Part shown: positions 8,168-17,818 of the stretch, piece by piece
Layout of the letters: every line of letters starts with the position of its first letter
How positions within the stretch are numbered: position 1 is the first letter of the stretch
Assembly: GCF_001425055.1 (NCBI RefSeq)
Contig: NZ_LMDK01000006.1
Span: 1 to 64,000, forward strand
Direction: 5' to 3'
Source of the DNA: Pelomonas sp. Root1237
GTDB taxonomy: Bacteria > Pseudomonadota > Gammaproteobacteria > Burkholderiales > Burkholderiaceae_C
DNA: 64,000 nt
Position numbers and translations under genes: made by a program
The notes under the pieces: generated by a model
What the model was told of the DNA's origin: nothing
What the model saw: the letters and a program-made list of their open reading frames with translations, nothing else
Database searches by the model: none

Positions 8168-9079
8168 ATGGCCATCAACGCCCTCGCCAACGTCAACCTC
8201 AACCGCCTGGCCGTCTTCGTCGCCGTCGTCGAAACCGGCTCGCTGAGCGCAGCCGCCCGCCGGCTGGGTATCGCGACGACCATGGTCAGCGCCCACATGC
8301 AGCGCCTGGAGCGCGAGGTCGGCGCCAGCCTGCTGTTGCGCACCACACGCTCCCTGCGCATGACCGAGGCGGGTGAGGGCTTTTTCGATGCTGCGCGCCA
8401 GATCGTGGCCGACACCGAGCGGGCCATCGCCGCTGCCGCCGGAAACACGGCCGAGCCACGTGGCCGGCTGCGCGTGACGGCGCCGGTGGACTATGCCGAG
8501 CGCGTGCTGGCGCCCGTCGCCGTCGCACTGACGCAGCGCCACCCGCAACTGCAGATCGATGTGCTGGCTGTCGACCGGCCGCTGGACCTTGTGGCCGAGC
8601 AGATCGACGTGGCCATCCGCATCGGCCAACTGGCCGACTCCGAGCTGCGCGCGACGCGCATCCGGTCCTTCAGCGCCTACGTCGTTGCCAGCCCGAGCCT
8701 GCTCGAGGGACGCGCCGCACCCGCTCATCCGGGCGAGCTGGCAGCCCTGCCGCTGATTGCGCTGACCGTGCTTCCCCAGCCGCTGCAATGCCGCTTCAAC
8801 GCCGACGGCGAGGCCGAACAGGCGGTGCGCTTGCAGTCCGTGCTGTCCTTCAACACCGCCTCGGCGCTGCGCAGCGCGGCATTGGCGGGTGGCGGCATGG
8901 CCATGCTGCCGGACTATCTCGTTGCCGACGACCTCGCCGCCGGCCGCCTCGTGCGCCTGCTGCCGGGCTGGCATCTGCCCGAAGGCGGCATCCACGCCCT
9001 CTATCCGGCCGCCCAGCAGCCACCTCGCAAGACGCGCCTGCTCATCGAGACGCTGCGCGCCCAGGCCGGCGAATCCTGA
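8168..9079 (+). CDS. LysR-family transcriptional regulator
   Basis: A 303-residue LysR-type regulator. The N-terminal winged helix-turn-helix reads NRLAVFVAVVETGSLSAAAR, followed by LGIATTMVSAHMQRLEREVG and the dimerisation helix. The C-terminal effector-binding domain ends at RAQAGES. I chose the ATG at 8168 (MAINALANVNL) over a TTG at 8150. It is divergent from the alpha/beta hydrolase gene with about 90 bases between them, so it probably controls that gene and itself from the shared intergenic region (inference). Confidence 0.92.
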   Translation: MAINALANVNLNRLAVFVAVVETGSLSAAARRLGIATTMVSAHMQRLEREVGASLLLRTTRSLRMTEAGEGFFDAARQIVADTERAIAAAAGNTAEPRGRLRVTAPVDYAERVLAPVAVALTQRHPQLQIDVLAVDRPLDLVAEQIDVAIRIGQLADSELRATRIRSFSAYVVASPSLLEGRAAPAHPGELAALPLIALTVLPQPLQCRFNADGEAEQAVRLQSVLSFNTASALRSAALAGGGMAMLPDYLVADDLAAGRLVRLLPGWHLPEGGIHALYPAAQQPPRKTRLLIETLRAQAGES

Positions 9080-9141
9080 CGTTATGGACGTCCCACAAGC
9101 TCTCATGACCACCGAGGCGCCGCTGGACTGACACTGCGGCG

Positions 9142-10125
9142 ATGCAAAAGACGCTTGCCGCCCTCGCCATATCCCTGCTGCTGGCTGGCTGCGCCCACCA
9201 GCCCCCGCCGCCACCGTCGCCACCCCGCATCGAGCCCACGGCCACACAGCTGGATGCCGCTCGCCGCGCCAGCCTGGACGCCACCGAACTGGCCAGCCTG
9301 CTCAACAAGCCGCTCTACCAGATGCAGCCGCGCGAGCTGGGCCGCTACCTGGCCTGGCAACAGCAGGACCAGCCGGCCCTGCGCCAGCGCATCGCGGCGC
9401 TGGCACGCAAAAACATCGGCCAGCCCTACGAGCTCTTCTTGCTGGGCGAGTTCCCCTACGAGACCTACGACGCCCAGCCGCTGTTCGACCTGAGCAAAAG
9501 CGACTGCGTCGTCTTCGTGGAACATACCTATGCGATGGCATTGAGCGCATCCTGGGAAGAGTTCTTCTGGATGCTGCAGCGCATTCGCTACCGCGACGGG
9601 GTCATCGGCACCGCCACGCGCAACCACTACACCGAAGCCGACTGGAATGTCGCCAACCGCTGGTTGGTGCAGGACGTCACCGCCACCCTGGGCGCGCCGA
9701 CCCAGCCCTACCACCAGCGCATCGACCGTCAGGCCTTCCTGCTCAAGCAGTTCAAGATCCGCCGCGACATCCCGGTGCAGAACTTCGACGATGTCTACGT
9801 TGCCAAGCAGGACGTGGCCGCTGTCGAGGCCCAGTTGCAGGACGGCGATTTCGTCAACGTCATCTCCAGCCGCGGCGGCGAGTCCTGGGCATCGCATGTC
9901 GGCCTCATCGTCACCAGCGCGGATGGCTCTCGTCGCCTGCTGCATTCAGCCGAGCCGCAGGTGCGCGAGGAGACGCTGCAGGGCTTCATCGCCCGCATGG
10001 CCGAACGCGATGCGCGCCAGGCGGGGCAGAACAAGGCGCAGCTGGCGGGCTTCAAGTTCCTGCGCCTGAACGAGGCGCCAGAAGTGCCGCCGATGGCGCC
10101 CCAGCCCCGCCCTGGGCGGTCCTGA
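9142..10125 (+). CDS. DUF1460 amidase-like lipoprotein
   Basis: A 327-residue lipoprotein (SLLLAGCAHQ, Cys17) with a proline-rich linker and a DUF1460 domain. DUF1460 belongs to the NlpC/P60 cysteine peptidase superfamily and includes N-acetylmuramoyl-alanine amidase-like enzymes. The likely nucleophile is Cys122 in LSKSDCVVFVEHTYAMAL, and the likely histidine is in SWASHVGLIV. It presumably acts on peptidoglycan at the outer membrane. It ends at the base before lipA ends on the other strand. Confidence 0.82.
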   Translation: MQKTLAALAISLLLAGCAHQPPPPPSPPRIEPTATQLDAARRASLDATELASLLNKPLYQMQPRELGRYLAWQQQDQPALRQRIAALARKNIGQPYELFLLGEFPYETYDAQPLFDLSKSDCVVFVEHTYAMALSASWEEFFWMLQRIRYRDGVIGTATRNHYTEADWNVANRWLVQDVTATLGAPTQPYHQRIDRQAFLLKQFKIRRDIPVQNFDDVYVAKQDVAAVEAQLQDGDFVNVISSRGGESWASHVGLIVTSADGSRRLLHSAEPQVREETLQGFIARMAERDARQAGQNKAQLAGFKFLRLNEAPEVPPMAPQPRPGRS

Positions 10126-11103
10126 TCAGGCCGCCGTCGGGCTGACCGTCGGATTGAGGGCCGCGTGGGCCTGCTCGTCCGCGTGGTAGCTGGAGCGCAC
10201 CATGGCGCCGACGGCCGCGTGCGTGAAGCCCAGCTCGTAGGCTTCCTTCTCGAACTGCTTGAAGGCGTCGGGCGTCACATAGCGGCGCACCGGCAGGTGA
10301 TGGCCCGATGGCGCCAGGTACTGCCCGATGGTGATCATGTCGATGTCGTGCGCCCGCATGTCGCGCATGACCTGGCGGATCTCGTCGTCCGTCTCGCCCA
10401 GGCCGACCATGATGCCGCTCTTGGTCGGCACGCCCGGCACTTCCTGCTTGAAGCGCTTGAGCAGGTCCAGGCTGAACTGGTAGTCGGAACCCGGGCGCGC
10501 TTCCTTGTACAGGCGCGGCGCGGTTTCCAGGTTGTGGTTCATCACATCCGGCGGCGCGGCCTTCAGGATATTCAGCGCGCGATCGGCGCGGCCGCGGAAG
10601 TCGGGCACCAGCACTTCGATCTGGGTCGTCGGCGACAGCTCGCGCGTCTTAGTGATGCATTCGGCGAAATGGCCGGCGCCGCCGTCCTTCAGGTCGTCGC
10701 GGTCGACGCTGGTGATGACGACGTACTTGAGCTTCAGCGCCGCAATCGTCTTGGCCAGGTTCAGCGGCTCGTCGACGTCCAGCGGGTCGGGCCGGCCGTG
10801 GCCGACGTCGCAGAACGGGCAGCGGCGCGTGCACTTGTCACCCATGATCATGAAGGTGGCCGTGCCCTTGCCGAAGCATTCGCCGATATTGGGGCAGCTG
10901 GCTTCCTCGCAGACCGTGTGCAGCTTGTGCTCACGAAGGATCTGCTTGATCTCGTAGAAGCGGGTGGTCGGCGAGCCGGCCTTGACGCGGATCCAGTCTG
11001 GCTTCTTCAGCACCTCGGCCGGCACGATCTTGATCGGAATGCGCGAGGTCTTGGCCTCGGCCTTTTGCTTGATCGTCGGGTCGTAGGTGGTCGTGTCGGG
11101 CAT
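10126..11103 (-). CDS. lipA: Lipoyl synthase
   Basis: A 325-residue radical SAM enzyme that inserts two sulfurs into protein-bound octanoyl groups. The auxiliary cluster cysteines are visible at [12 protein letters not shown] (Cys65, 70, 76) and the radical SAM motif at CTRRCPFC (Cys91, 95, 98). The C-terminal RSSYHADEQ contains the conserved serine. The ATG at 11103 is used; a TTG two codons upstream is also possible. It starts two bases after the lipB stop codon, so lipB-lipA form an operon. Confidence 0.97.
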   Translation of the reverse strand: MPDTTTYDPTIKQKAEAKTSRIPIKIVPAEVLKKPDWIRVKAGSPTTRFYEIKQILREHKLHTVCEEASCPNIGECFGKGTATFMIMGDKCTRRCPFCDVGHGRPDPLDVDEPLNLAKTIAALKLKYVVITSVDRDDLKDGGAGHFAECITKTRELSPTTQIEVLVPDFRGRADRALNILKAAPPDVMNHNLETAPRLYKEARPGSDYQFSLDLLKRFKQEVPGVPTKSGIMVGLGETDDEIRQVMRDMRAHDIDMITIGQYLAPSGHHLPVRRYVTPDAFKQFEKEAYELGFTHAAVGAMVRSSYHADEQAHAALNPTVSPTAA

Positions 11104-11105
11104 GG

Positions 11106-11783
11106 TCAAGGCGTCGAGACTTCAAATTGTGCCGAGAGCCGCTCGGCGAGCCGCCCGGCCGCGGTCGGCCAGTCGGTGAAAACCCCGATTTTATCGAGGG
11201 ATGTGGTTTCCAGCCCTTCGTATCCGCACGGGTTGATGCGCAGGAAGGGTTCCAGGTCCATCGCGACATTCAGCGCGAGGCCGTGATAGGTGCAGTGGCG
11301 GCTGACCTTGATGCCCAGGGCGGCGATCTTGGCCAGGCCCTTGAAGGCGTCCGCCGGATCGGCCGGGCCGGCCAGGGCCGCATGGCTGCCAGGGTCGGCC
11401 GGGCGCACATAGATGCCGGGCGCGCCGCCGACGCGCAGGCCGGTCACCGCATAGCTGTCCAAGGTTTGGATGAGGGCCGTCTCCAGGCGGAAAACGTATT
11501 CCTTGACGAAGATACCCAGGCGTCGCAGGTCCACGAGGGGGTAAGCCGTCACCTGGCCGGGGCCGTGATACGTCACCTGGCCGCCGCGCTCGGTCGCGAC
11601 GACGGGGATGTCGCCGGGCAGCAGCAGGTGCTCGGGCTTCCCGGCCAGGCCCTGGGTGAAGGTGGGCGGGTGCTCGCAGAGCCAGAGCTCGTCCGGCGTA
11701 TCTGCATCGCGCGCCGCCGTGAAGGCGCGCATGGCCTCCAGCGTGGGCAGGTAATCGACCCGCCCGAGGGTCTTGACGATCAT
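11106..11783 (-). CDS. lipB: Octanoyltransferase LipB
   Basis: A 225-residue lipoyl(octanoyl) transferase, which moves octanoate from ACP to lipoyl domains and makes the substrate for LipA. Family motifs are [29 protein letters not shown] and the catalytic region [15 protein letters not shown] with the lysine and cysteine (FLRINPCGY). The length is typical. The ATG at 11783 begins [11 protein letters not shown]. It lies immediately upstream of lipA. The DUF493 gene that usually precedes it is separated by a Sel1-repeat gene on the other strand. Confidence 0.97.
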   Translation of the reverse strand: MIVKTLGRVDYLPTLEAMRAFTAARDADTPDELWLCEHPPTFTQGLAGKPEHLLLPGDIPVVATERGGQVTYHGPGQVTAYPLVDLRRLGIFVKEYVFRLETALIQTLDSYAVTGLRVGGAPGIYVRPADPGSHAALAGPADPADAFKGLAKIAALGIKVSRHCTYHGLALNVAMDLEPFLRINPCGYEGLETTSLDKIGVFTDWPTAAGRLAERLSAQFEVSTP

Positions 11784-11839
11784 GCGGGCATCATAGGCAG
11801 CCACTGTAAGCCTTCGCTTAGCCAGGACGACTCGACCCG

Positions 11840-12472
11840 ATGAAGACGCCACTGATTGCCGTTGCCCTGCTGCTCGCCGCCTCCCTGGCCCGGGCCGTCT
11901 CACTGCCCGACGCGCTGGCCGCCTACGACGAGGGCGACCTCAAGGCTGCGGCCAAGGGCTTTGCCGAATCAGCCCGGCGCGGCGAGGCGCTCGGCCAGTT
12001 CAACCTCGCGATGATGAATCTGCGCAAGGAGCTGCCCGGCGCCAGCGACGCGAAGGCCTGGCAGTGGCTGCAGCGTGCGGCGGCGCAGAAGCTGGCACTG
12101 GCCGAGAACGCCCTGGGCGAAATGATCGAGCAGGGGCGCCACGGCAAGCCCGACGCGAAGGCCGCCTGCGGCTGGTTTGAGCGCGCCGCGCAGCAGGGCA
12201 ACGGCGACGGTGCCCTCGCCACCGCCACCTGCTACTACCTCGGCCGCGGCCGGTCCCAGGACCTGGCCCAGGCCCACCGCTGGTATCTGGAAGCGGCCAA
12301 GGCAGGCGACGTCGGCGCCCAATACATCGTCGCGTCGATGTTCGAGACGGGGTCGGGCGTCGAGGCCGACGCGCGCCTGGCGCGCTATTGGTACGACATC
12401 GCCGCCAAGAACGGCGACGACGCGGCCAAGGCCAAGATCAAGGCCATGCAGGCCGGCGACGCGGCGACCTGA
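11840..12472 (+). CDS. Sel1-repeat (TPR-like) exported protein
   Basis: A 210-residue protein with a signal peptide ([20 protein letters not shown]) and four to five Sel1-like repeats, for example [36 protein letters not shown] and [15 protein letters not shown], each followed by a WY/WL helix. Such solenoids bind other proteins; the function here is unknown. It is on the plus strand between DUF493 and lipB, and it ends at the base before the DUF493 gene ends on the other strand. Confidence 0.85.
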   Translation: MKTPLIAVALLLAASLARAVSLPDALAAYDEGDLKAAAKGFAESARRGEALGQFNLAMMNLRKELPGASDAKAWQWLQRAAAQKLALAENALGEMIEQGRHGKPDAKAACGWFERAAQQGNGDGALATATCYYLGRGRSQDLAQAHRWYLEAAKAGDVGAQYIVASMFETGSGVEADARLARYWYDIAAKNGDDAAKAKIKAMQAGDAAT

Positions 12473-12757
12473 TCAGAGCACGACCTTGACCATGGGATGC
12501 GTGGTCAGCGTGCGGTAGATCTCGTCTAGCTGCTCGCGGCTGGTGGCCGTGATGGTGATGGTCAGGCCGAGGTAGTTGCCGCCCTTGCTCGGGCGCTGCT
12601 CGATGGTGGCGGCATCAAAGGCTGGGTCGAACTGTCGCGCCACATGGGCGATGGCCTCGACGAAGCCCTCGACATGGGCGCCCATGACCTTGATCGGAAA
12701 CTGCGAGGGGTATTCGATGAGCGATTGCTCGGGCGGAATGTCGGGCGGCAGGTTCAT
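12473..12757 (-). CDS. DUF493 (YbeD-like) protein
   Basis: A 94-residue protein of the DUF493/YbeD family (YPSQFPIKVMGAHVEGF, then RPSKGGNYLGLTITITATSR), a small ferredoxin-like ACT-type fold. In Escherichia coli ybeD lies between dacA and lipB, and the same order is kept here. It starts seven bases after the end of the dac gene, so the two are cotranscribed. The role is not settled; a regulatory role is often assumed. Confidence 0.88.
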   Translation of the reverse strand: MNLPPDIPPEQSLIEYPSQFPIKVMGAHVEGFVEAIAHVARQFDPAFDAATIEQRPSKGGNYLGLTITITATSREQLDEIYRTLTTHPMVKVVL

Positions 12758-12764
12758 CGTGACC

Positions 12765-13910
12765 TCACTTGATCCACAGGCGCAGCGAATCCCAGGCACG
12801 ACCGAGCAGGCCGGAGCCGGGCACGGCTTCCTGCACGATCAGCGGCACCTCGGCCACCGGCGCGCCGGCCGTCGTCGTCACGCGCAGGGTGCCGACGCGC
12901 TGGCCCTTGCTGAGCGGCGCCACCAGGGGGTCGGTGCGCTCGACCTGGGTTTGCAGCTTGGTGCCGTCGCCATGCGGCACGGCGACGAAGATGGCGTCAG
13001 CCGCACCGAGCCTGGCTTCCTTGGCCTCGCCCTTCCAGACCGGCACGGTCGCAATCGCCTTGCCGGCGTCAAAGATCTTGACCGCATCGAAGGCCGTGTA
13101 GCCCCAGTTCAGCAGCTTCTGGCTCTCGCTGGCGCGAGCTTCCTTTGACGCCGTGCCCATGACAACGGACAACAGGCGGCGCTTGCCGTTGGGGAAATCG
13201 CGGTTGGCACTGGACACCAGGCAGTAGCCGGCGGCCTCGGTGAAACCGGTCTTCATGCCATCCACCGTCGGGTCGCGACGCAGCAGCAGGTTGCGGTTGT
13301 CCTGGCGGATCTTGTTGAAGGTGTAGTCGCGCTGCGAGTAGTAGACGTAGTACTCGGGGAAGTCCGTGATGATGTGTGAAGCCACCACCGCGATGTCGCG
13401 CGCACTGCTCTTGTGGCCGGGCTCGGACGTGCCGGTCACGTTCTTGAACTCGGTGTTCTTCAGGCCCCAGGCCTGGGCCTGGCGGTTCATCAGCTGCACG
13501 AAGTTCTCGACCGAGCCGGCGGCGCCTTCGGCCAGGGCCACGGCGGCGTCGTTGCCGCTCTGGATGATGAGGCCGTGCAGCAGCTCATCGACCTTGGGCG
13601 TCATCGTCGTGTCGATGAACATCAGCGAAGGATCACCCTTGCGCTCGTCCCAGGCGCGCTTGGACACGGGCAGCGTCTGCTCCAGCGTCAGCTTTTTCTC
13701 CCGCAGCGCGCCGAAGACGACATAGGCCGTCATCAGCTTGGTCAGGGACGCCGGGTCATTGGCCGTGTCGGCATCACGCTCGGCCAGGGTCTTGTGCGTG
13801 GTCAGGTCGATCAGCACATAGTTGCGCGCCGCGAGTTCCGGTGGCTGGGGGGCCTGGGCCAGGGCAGTCAGCGAGAGCGCGGCGAGGAGGAAAGCAAGCA
13901 GTCGTTTCAT
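12765..13910 (-). CDS. dacC: D-alanyl-D-alanine carboxypeptidase (PBP5/6 family)
   Basis: A 381-residue penicillin-binding protein that trims the terminal D-alanine of peptidoglycan pentapeptides in the periplasm. It has a signal peptide (ending SLTALAQA), the SxxK motif in DPASLTKLMTAY (Ser55, Lys58), SGN in IIQSGNDAAV (Ser118) and KTG in DGMKTGFTEAAGYC (Lys220). The C-terminal LGRAWDSLRLWIK is the amphipathic membrane anchor of the family. It is the first gene of dac-DUF493. Choosing dacA or dacC as symbol is conventional only. Confidence 0.93.
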   Translation of the reverse strand: MKRLLAFLLAALSLTALAQAPQPPELAARNYVLIDLTTHKTLAERDADTANDPASLTKLMTAYVVFGALREKKLTLEQTLPVSKRAWDERKGDPSLMFIDTTMTPKVDELLHGLIIQSGNDAAVALAEGAAGSVENFVQLMNRQAQAWGLKNTEFKNVTGTSEPGHKSSARDIAVVASHIITDFPEYYVYYSQRDYTFNKIRQDNRNLLLRRDPTVDGMKTGFTEAAGYCLVSSANRDFPNGKRRLLSVVMGTASKEARASESQKLLNWGYTAFDAVKIFDAGKAIATVPVWKGEAKEARLGAADAIFVAVPHGDGTKLQTQVERTDPLVAPLSKGQRVGTLRVTTTAGAPVAEVPLIVQEAVPGSGLLGRAWDSLRLWIK

Positions 13911-13931
13911 GGATCTGTTCAGACGCAGCGA

Positions 13932-14564
13932 CTAGATCTTCGTGGGATCGAACGCGCGCACCACAAGGGACTTGAGCAGCGGCAACTGCCCGTGGAAGAA
14001 ATGGCCCACGCCGGGGACGACGGTCACGGGAAGGCCTTGCGGCCGCGCCCAGTCGAGCACGGCGGCGAGCGGCACAACGTCGTCGACCTCGCCATGGATG
14101 ACCACGGTGTCGGCAGGCACCGGGGCGGTGTCAAAACGACTGGTCGCCGGGCCGACGAGGACGAGGCGCCGGGCCGGTTCGGCCAGGCGTTGGGCAGCGC
14201 GGGAGGCCACGTAGCCGCCAAAGGAGAAGCCAGACAGGATCAATGCCTCGCCGGGCGCGCGAACAGCGTCGAGCACGGCCAGCGCGTCATCAACTTCGCC
14301 ACGGCCTTCGTCCCAGCCACCTGCCGATTGGCCGATGCCACGGAAGTTGAAGCGCACGGCCCGCCAGCCGAGTTGAATGAAAGCCCGCGCCAGTGTCTGC
14401 ACGACCTTGTTGTCCATGGTCCCGCCCTGGGTCGGGTTGGGATGGCAGATCAGGGCCGTGCCCAGCGGCGGCGTGCCTGAATTGGAACCAGGCGGCAGGT
14501 CGATGGCAACTTCAATCTGCCCGGCCGGGCCGGGGACGAGGCGCTTCTCGGTCTGCGAATTCAT
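13932..14564 (-). CDS. Alpha/beta hydrolase (DUF1749/dienelactone-like)
   Basis: A 210-residue hydrolase with the catalytic serine in LILSGFSFGGYVASR (Ser114), an acid in VVIHGEVDDVVPL and histidine in VVPGVGHFFHGQLP. ALICHPNPTQGGTMDNKVV is typical of a conserved proteobacterial family of small hydrolases. The substrate is unknown. It overlaps the upstream ferredoxin gene by four bases, and this hydrolase/ferredoxin pairing is common in Burkholderiales. It lies just upstream of dac. Confidence 0.85.
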   Translation of the reverse strand: MNSQTEKRLVPGPAGQIEVAIDLPPGSNSGTPPLGTALICHPNPTQGGTMDNKVVQTLARAFIQLGWRAVRFNFRGIGQSAGGWDEGRGEVDDALAVLDAVRAPGEALILSGFSFGGYVASRAAQRLAEPARRLVLVGPATSRFDTAPVPADTVVIHGEVDDVVPLAAVLDWARPQGLPVTVVPGVGHFFHGQLPLLKSLVVRAFDPTKI

Positions 14565-14887
14565 CGGCCGACGGAATCCGGCAGCACCAGGCGCTCGACC
14601 ACCTGGCCGTCGCGCAAATGGCGCTCAACGATCTCGTCCAGGTCGCTCTTGTCGACCCAGGAATACCAGATGGCTTCCGGGTAGACGACAGCCACCGGGC
14701 CGCCGGCGCAGCGGTCCAGGCAACCGGCCTTGTTGACGCGCACGCCGCCCTTACCTGCCAGGCCGAGTTGCTTGACGCGCGACTTGCAGTGGTCGAAGCC
14801 GCCTTGCGCGTCATGGTCAGCGCAACTGGCCTCGCCATTGGTGCGCTGGTTCAGGCAGAAGAAGACGTGGCGCTCGTAGTAACTCAT
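14561..14887 (-). CDS. Thioredoxin-like [2Fe-2S] ferredoxin
   Basis: A 108-residue ferredoxin of the NuoE-like fold. Cysteines likely to bind the cluster are in HVFFCLNQR, ASCADHDAQGGFDHC and VRVNKAGCLDRCAGGPVAVV. It starts MSYYERHVFFCLNQRTNG, as its relatives do. It is an electron carrier of unknown partner. It overlaps the downstream hydrolase by four bases and follows the VanZ-like gene at 14 bases. Confidence 0.88.
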   Translation of the reverse strand: MSYYERHVFFCLNQRTNGEASCADHDAQGGFDHCKSRVKQLGLAGKGGVRVNKAGCLDRCAGGPVAVVYPEAIWYSWVDKSDLDEIVERHLRDGQVVERLVLPDSVGR

Positions 14888-14901
14888 CGCCGCGGATTGT
14901 C

Positions 14902-16002
14902 TCACTGGGGCTTTTGCACCAGCCGGGCGGCGAGCCAGACGAGGGCAATGAACGGCCAGGTCCAGGCCACCCAGCGCGTCAGCCCATAGAGGTTGATGAA
15001 GCGGCCCTGCTCCCAGGCCTGCATGTTCAAGGCCAAGTAGGGGTCGCTGGGCGCCAAGCTGATGAGGCCGATCAAGGCGCACAGCACGAACAGGCCCAGG
15101 GCCGCCGCGACACGCGAGGGCAGCAAGCAGGCCACCAAGGCCAGCACGACGCCCAGGCCCACGCCGGGGCGTGTGGCATCGCTGAGCCAGGCCCATGCAT
15201 GGTCGGGCCCGAAGGCCATCGCGGTTGACGTCGCCGTGCCCAGCAGGCCCAGCAGCACCGCCCCCCCGGCCAGCGCCAGCCGGCGCAGGCCGGAGCGAGC
15301 GACGGTGATCATCAACAGCACCGGCGCTAGCAGCCCGAGGGCGATGGCCAGCGCCTCCAGGCCAGGCGGCAGCTCATGCTCGACGGTGACCGCGTCGCCC
15401 CAGTTCAGCGCCCAGGGCGTGCCGGTCAGGGCATCCAGCAACATTCCCCGCCACCAGGGCAGCCATTGACCAAGGCCGAAAGGCAGCGGCGTCGGGTACA
15501 GCAGTGCCAGCGGCCACAGCGCCAGCAGAGCGAGGGCCGGTGCGCTGCTGGCGCCAAACCAGTGGTCGCGCACGTCCTCCCAGCGCTCCAGGCCCCCGAG
15601 GGCGCTGAGCACCAGGCCCAGGGCGGTACCGAGCAGGCTGCCGGCCGAGTTCAGGACCCAGTCAGACAGGGAGGGCACGCGGCCCGGCACGAAGAACTGC
15701 AGGGTCTCCATCGCAAACGAAAGCGCCGGCCCGGGCAGCAGGCCGAGCAGCAGCCCGCCGCGCACCCCCCAGCCCGAGCGCATCGCCGCAGCAAAACCGA
15801 GCAGGCCCAGGGGGATGTAGCCAATCAGGTTGGCCTCGACGTCGAAGGCCCAGAAGCGGGCCGGCCAGGGCAGGCTGAACAACCAGGGCAGGCCCATGCC
15901 GGGCGGCCAGCGCCAGGGCCAGAAGGGGTAGAGGCTGGCATAGGTGACCAGCCCCATATGGGCCAACAACAGCCAGGTGGCGGAGCTTTGACGGCGACGC
16001 AC
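14902..16002 (-). CDS. VanZ-family integral membrane protein
   Basis: A 366-residue membrane protein with about ten hydrophobic segments. The VanZ signature lies near the N-terminus: YASLYPFWPWRW, then FDVEANLIGYIPLGLLGF and SFAMETLQFFVPGRVPSLSD. VanZ of enterococci gives low-level teicoplanin resistance; the role of chromosomal relatives is unknown. I chose a GTG at 16002 (reads RRRQSSATWLLLAH) since an AGGTCGGAA stretch precedes it and the frame upstream runs into the previous gene. It ends 14 bases before the ferredoxin gene. Confidence 0.8.
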   Translation of the reverse strand: MRRRQSSATWLLLAHMGLVTYASLYPFWPWRWPPGMGLPWLFSLPWPARFWAFDVEANLIGYIPLGLLGFAAAMRSGWGVRGGLLLGLLPGPALSFAMETLQFFVPGRVPSLSDWVLNSAGSLLGTALGLVLSALGGLERWEDVRDHWFGASSAPALALLALWPLALLYPTPLPFGLGQWLPWWRGMLLDALTGTPWALNWGDAVTVEHELPPGLEALAIALGLLAPVLLMITVARSGLRRLALAGGAVLLGLLGTATSTAMAFGPDHAWAWLSDATRPGVGLGVVLALVACLLPSRVAAALGLFVLCALIGLISLAPSDPYLALNMQAWEQGRFINLYGLTRWVAWTWPFIALVWLAARLVQKPQ

Positions 16003-16010
16003 TTCCGACC

Positions 16011-16439
16011 TCAGAAGGGCTTGACGGTCACCAGCACGACGATCGCCGCGAAGAGCAGCACGGCCGTCTCGTTGTAGACGCGGAACCAGCGGTGGCTGCG
16101 CTTGTTGGACAGCGTCTCGAAGCTGCGCAGCAGGCGTCGGTTCATGTGGTGATAGCCGATGACGCCGACGACCAGCAGCATCTTGACGTGCAGCCAATAG
16201 CTGCCGGCGAAGCGGCTGGCGCCCCAGCCCACCAGCACCCAGATGCCGAGCAGCAGGGCCACGCCCATCAGGATGCTGCTGAAGCGGTGCAGCTTGTGCG
16301 CCATCAAAAGCAGGCGCTCACGTTCGGCATGGCTGTCGGCCGGCACCATGGCCAGGTTCACAAAGATGCGCGGCAAATAGAAAAGGCCGGCAAACCAGGC
16401 GGCGACGAAGACGATGTGAAAGGCTTTGACCCAGAGCAT
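16011..16439 (-). CDS. hemJ: HemJ/CopD-like membrane protein (protoporphyrinogen oxidase candidate)
   Basis: A 142-residue four-helix membrane protein starting MLWVKAFHIVFVAAWFAGLF, with MAHKLHRFSS in the middle and YWLHVKMLLV and YHHMNRRLLR further on. These histidine-bearing helices match the HemJ (UPF0093) family, which oxidises protoporphyrinogen IX in many bacteria lacking HemG and HemY. Sequence alone does not separate HemJ from other CopD-domain proteins. Its position next to the divergent hemB supports a haem role. Confidence 0.78.
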   Translation of the reverse strand: MLWVKAFHIVFVAAWFAGLFYLPRIFVNLAMVPADSHAERERLLLMAHKLHRFSSILMGVALLLGIWVLVGWGASRFAGSYWLHVKMLLVVGVIGYHHMNRRLLRSFETLSNKRSHRWFRVYNETAVLLFAAIVVLVTVKPF

Positions 16440-16578
16440 GCAGCCATTATGGGCAGCACCGGCGTCAAGCACGGCCGCAGCGCGGACGGGCTTGGGGGAG
16501 AGTCGGACATGGGCCGCAGGCACACCGCACGAAGGTGCGGGTTGGGTCGCTCCGCGACACAACAGTCCGGTGAACACC

Positions 16579-16607
16579 AAAAAAAAGCCCCGGTTCAAGA
16601 CCGGGGC
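16579..16607 (-). terminator. Intrinsic terminator reading leftwards
   Basis: An 8-bp GC-rich stem (16587-16594 with 16600-16607), loop TCAAG, and on the minus strand a run of eight T. It is oriented to stop transcription coming from the hemB side, not that of hemB itself. Confidence 0.75.
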
Positions 16608-16700
16608 CGAGAAAGCCTTATCGCTGTCATCACGCTAAGGCTCCTGCTCAGGGAGGAAAAGCAGGGAACGACCACCTTGCGGCTATCATTCAAAAACAAG
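16579..16700 (-). ncRNA. Candidate small RNA ending in an intrinsic terminator
   Basis: Reading the minus strand, GCCCCGGT at 16607-16600 (complement) and ACCGGGGC form an 8-bp stem with a 5-base loop, followed directly by eight T residues (the A-run at 16579-16586). No minus-strand gene ends here: the nearest upstream region is the hemJ-hemB intergenic space. Upstream of the terminator a second hairpin (GCCTTA at 16635-16640 region pairing with TAAGGC) is visible. Hence an independent short transcript is likely. The 5' end is not defined; a TTGACA on the minus strand at 16753-16748 could be a distant -35 box. Confidence 0.45.
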
Positions 16701-16788
16701 TTTAGCGCGCTTGAGCGGTGACGTCAGGAATAAATGACGTCTGGATGTGTCAACCATCACGCGCCGGGCCGCACCCCCCGCAGCCTGA

Positions 16789-17814
<1,026 letters not shown>

Positions 17815-17818
17815 GCCG

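Noticed and set aside
16003-16197. N-terminal extension of the VanZ-like protein
   Set aside because: The extension is Arg/Gln-rich, overlaps the HemJ-like gene in another frame and lacks membrane character; a GTG at 16002 fits better.
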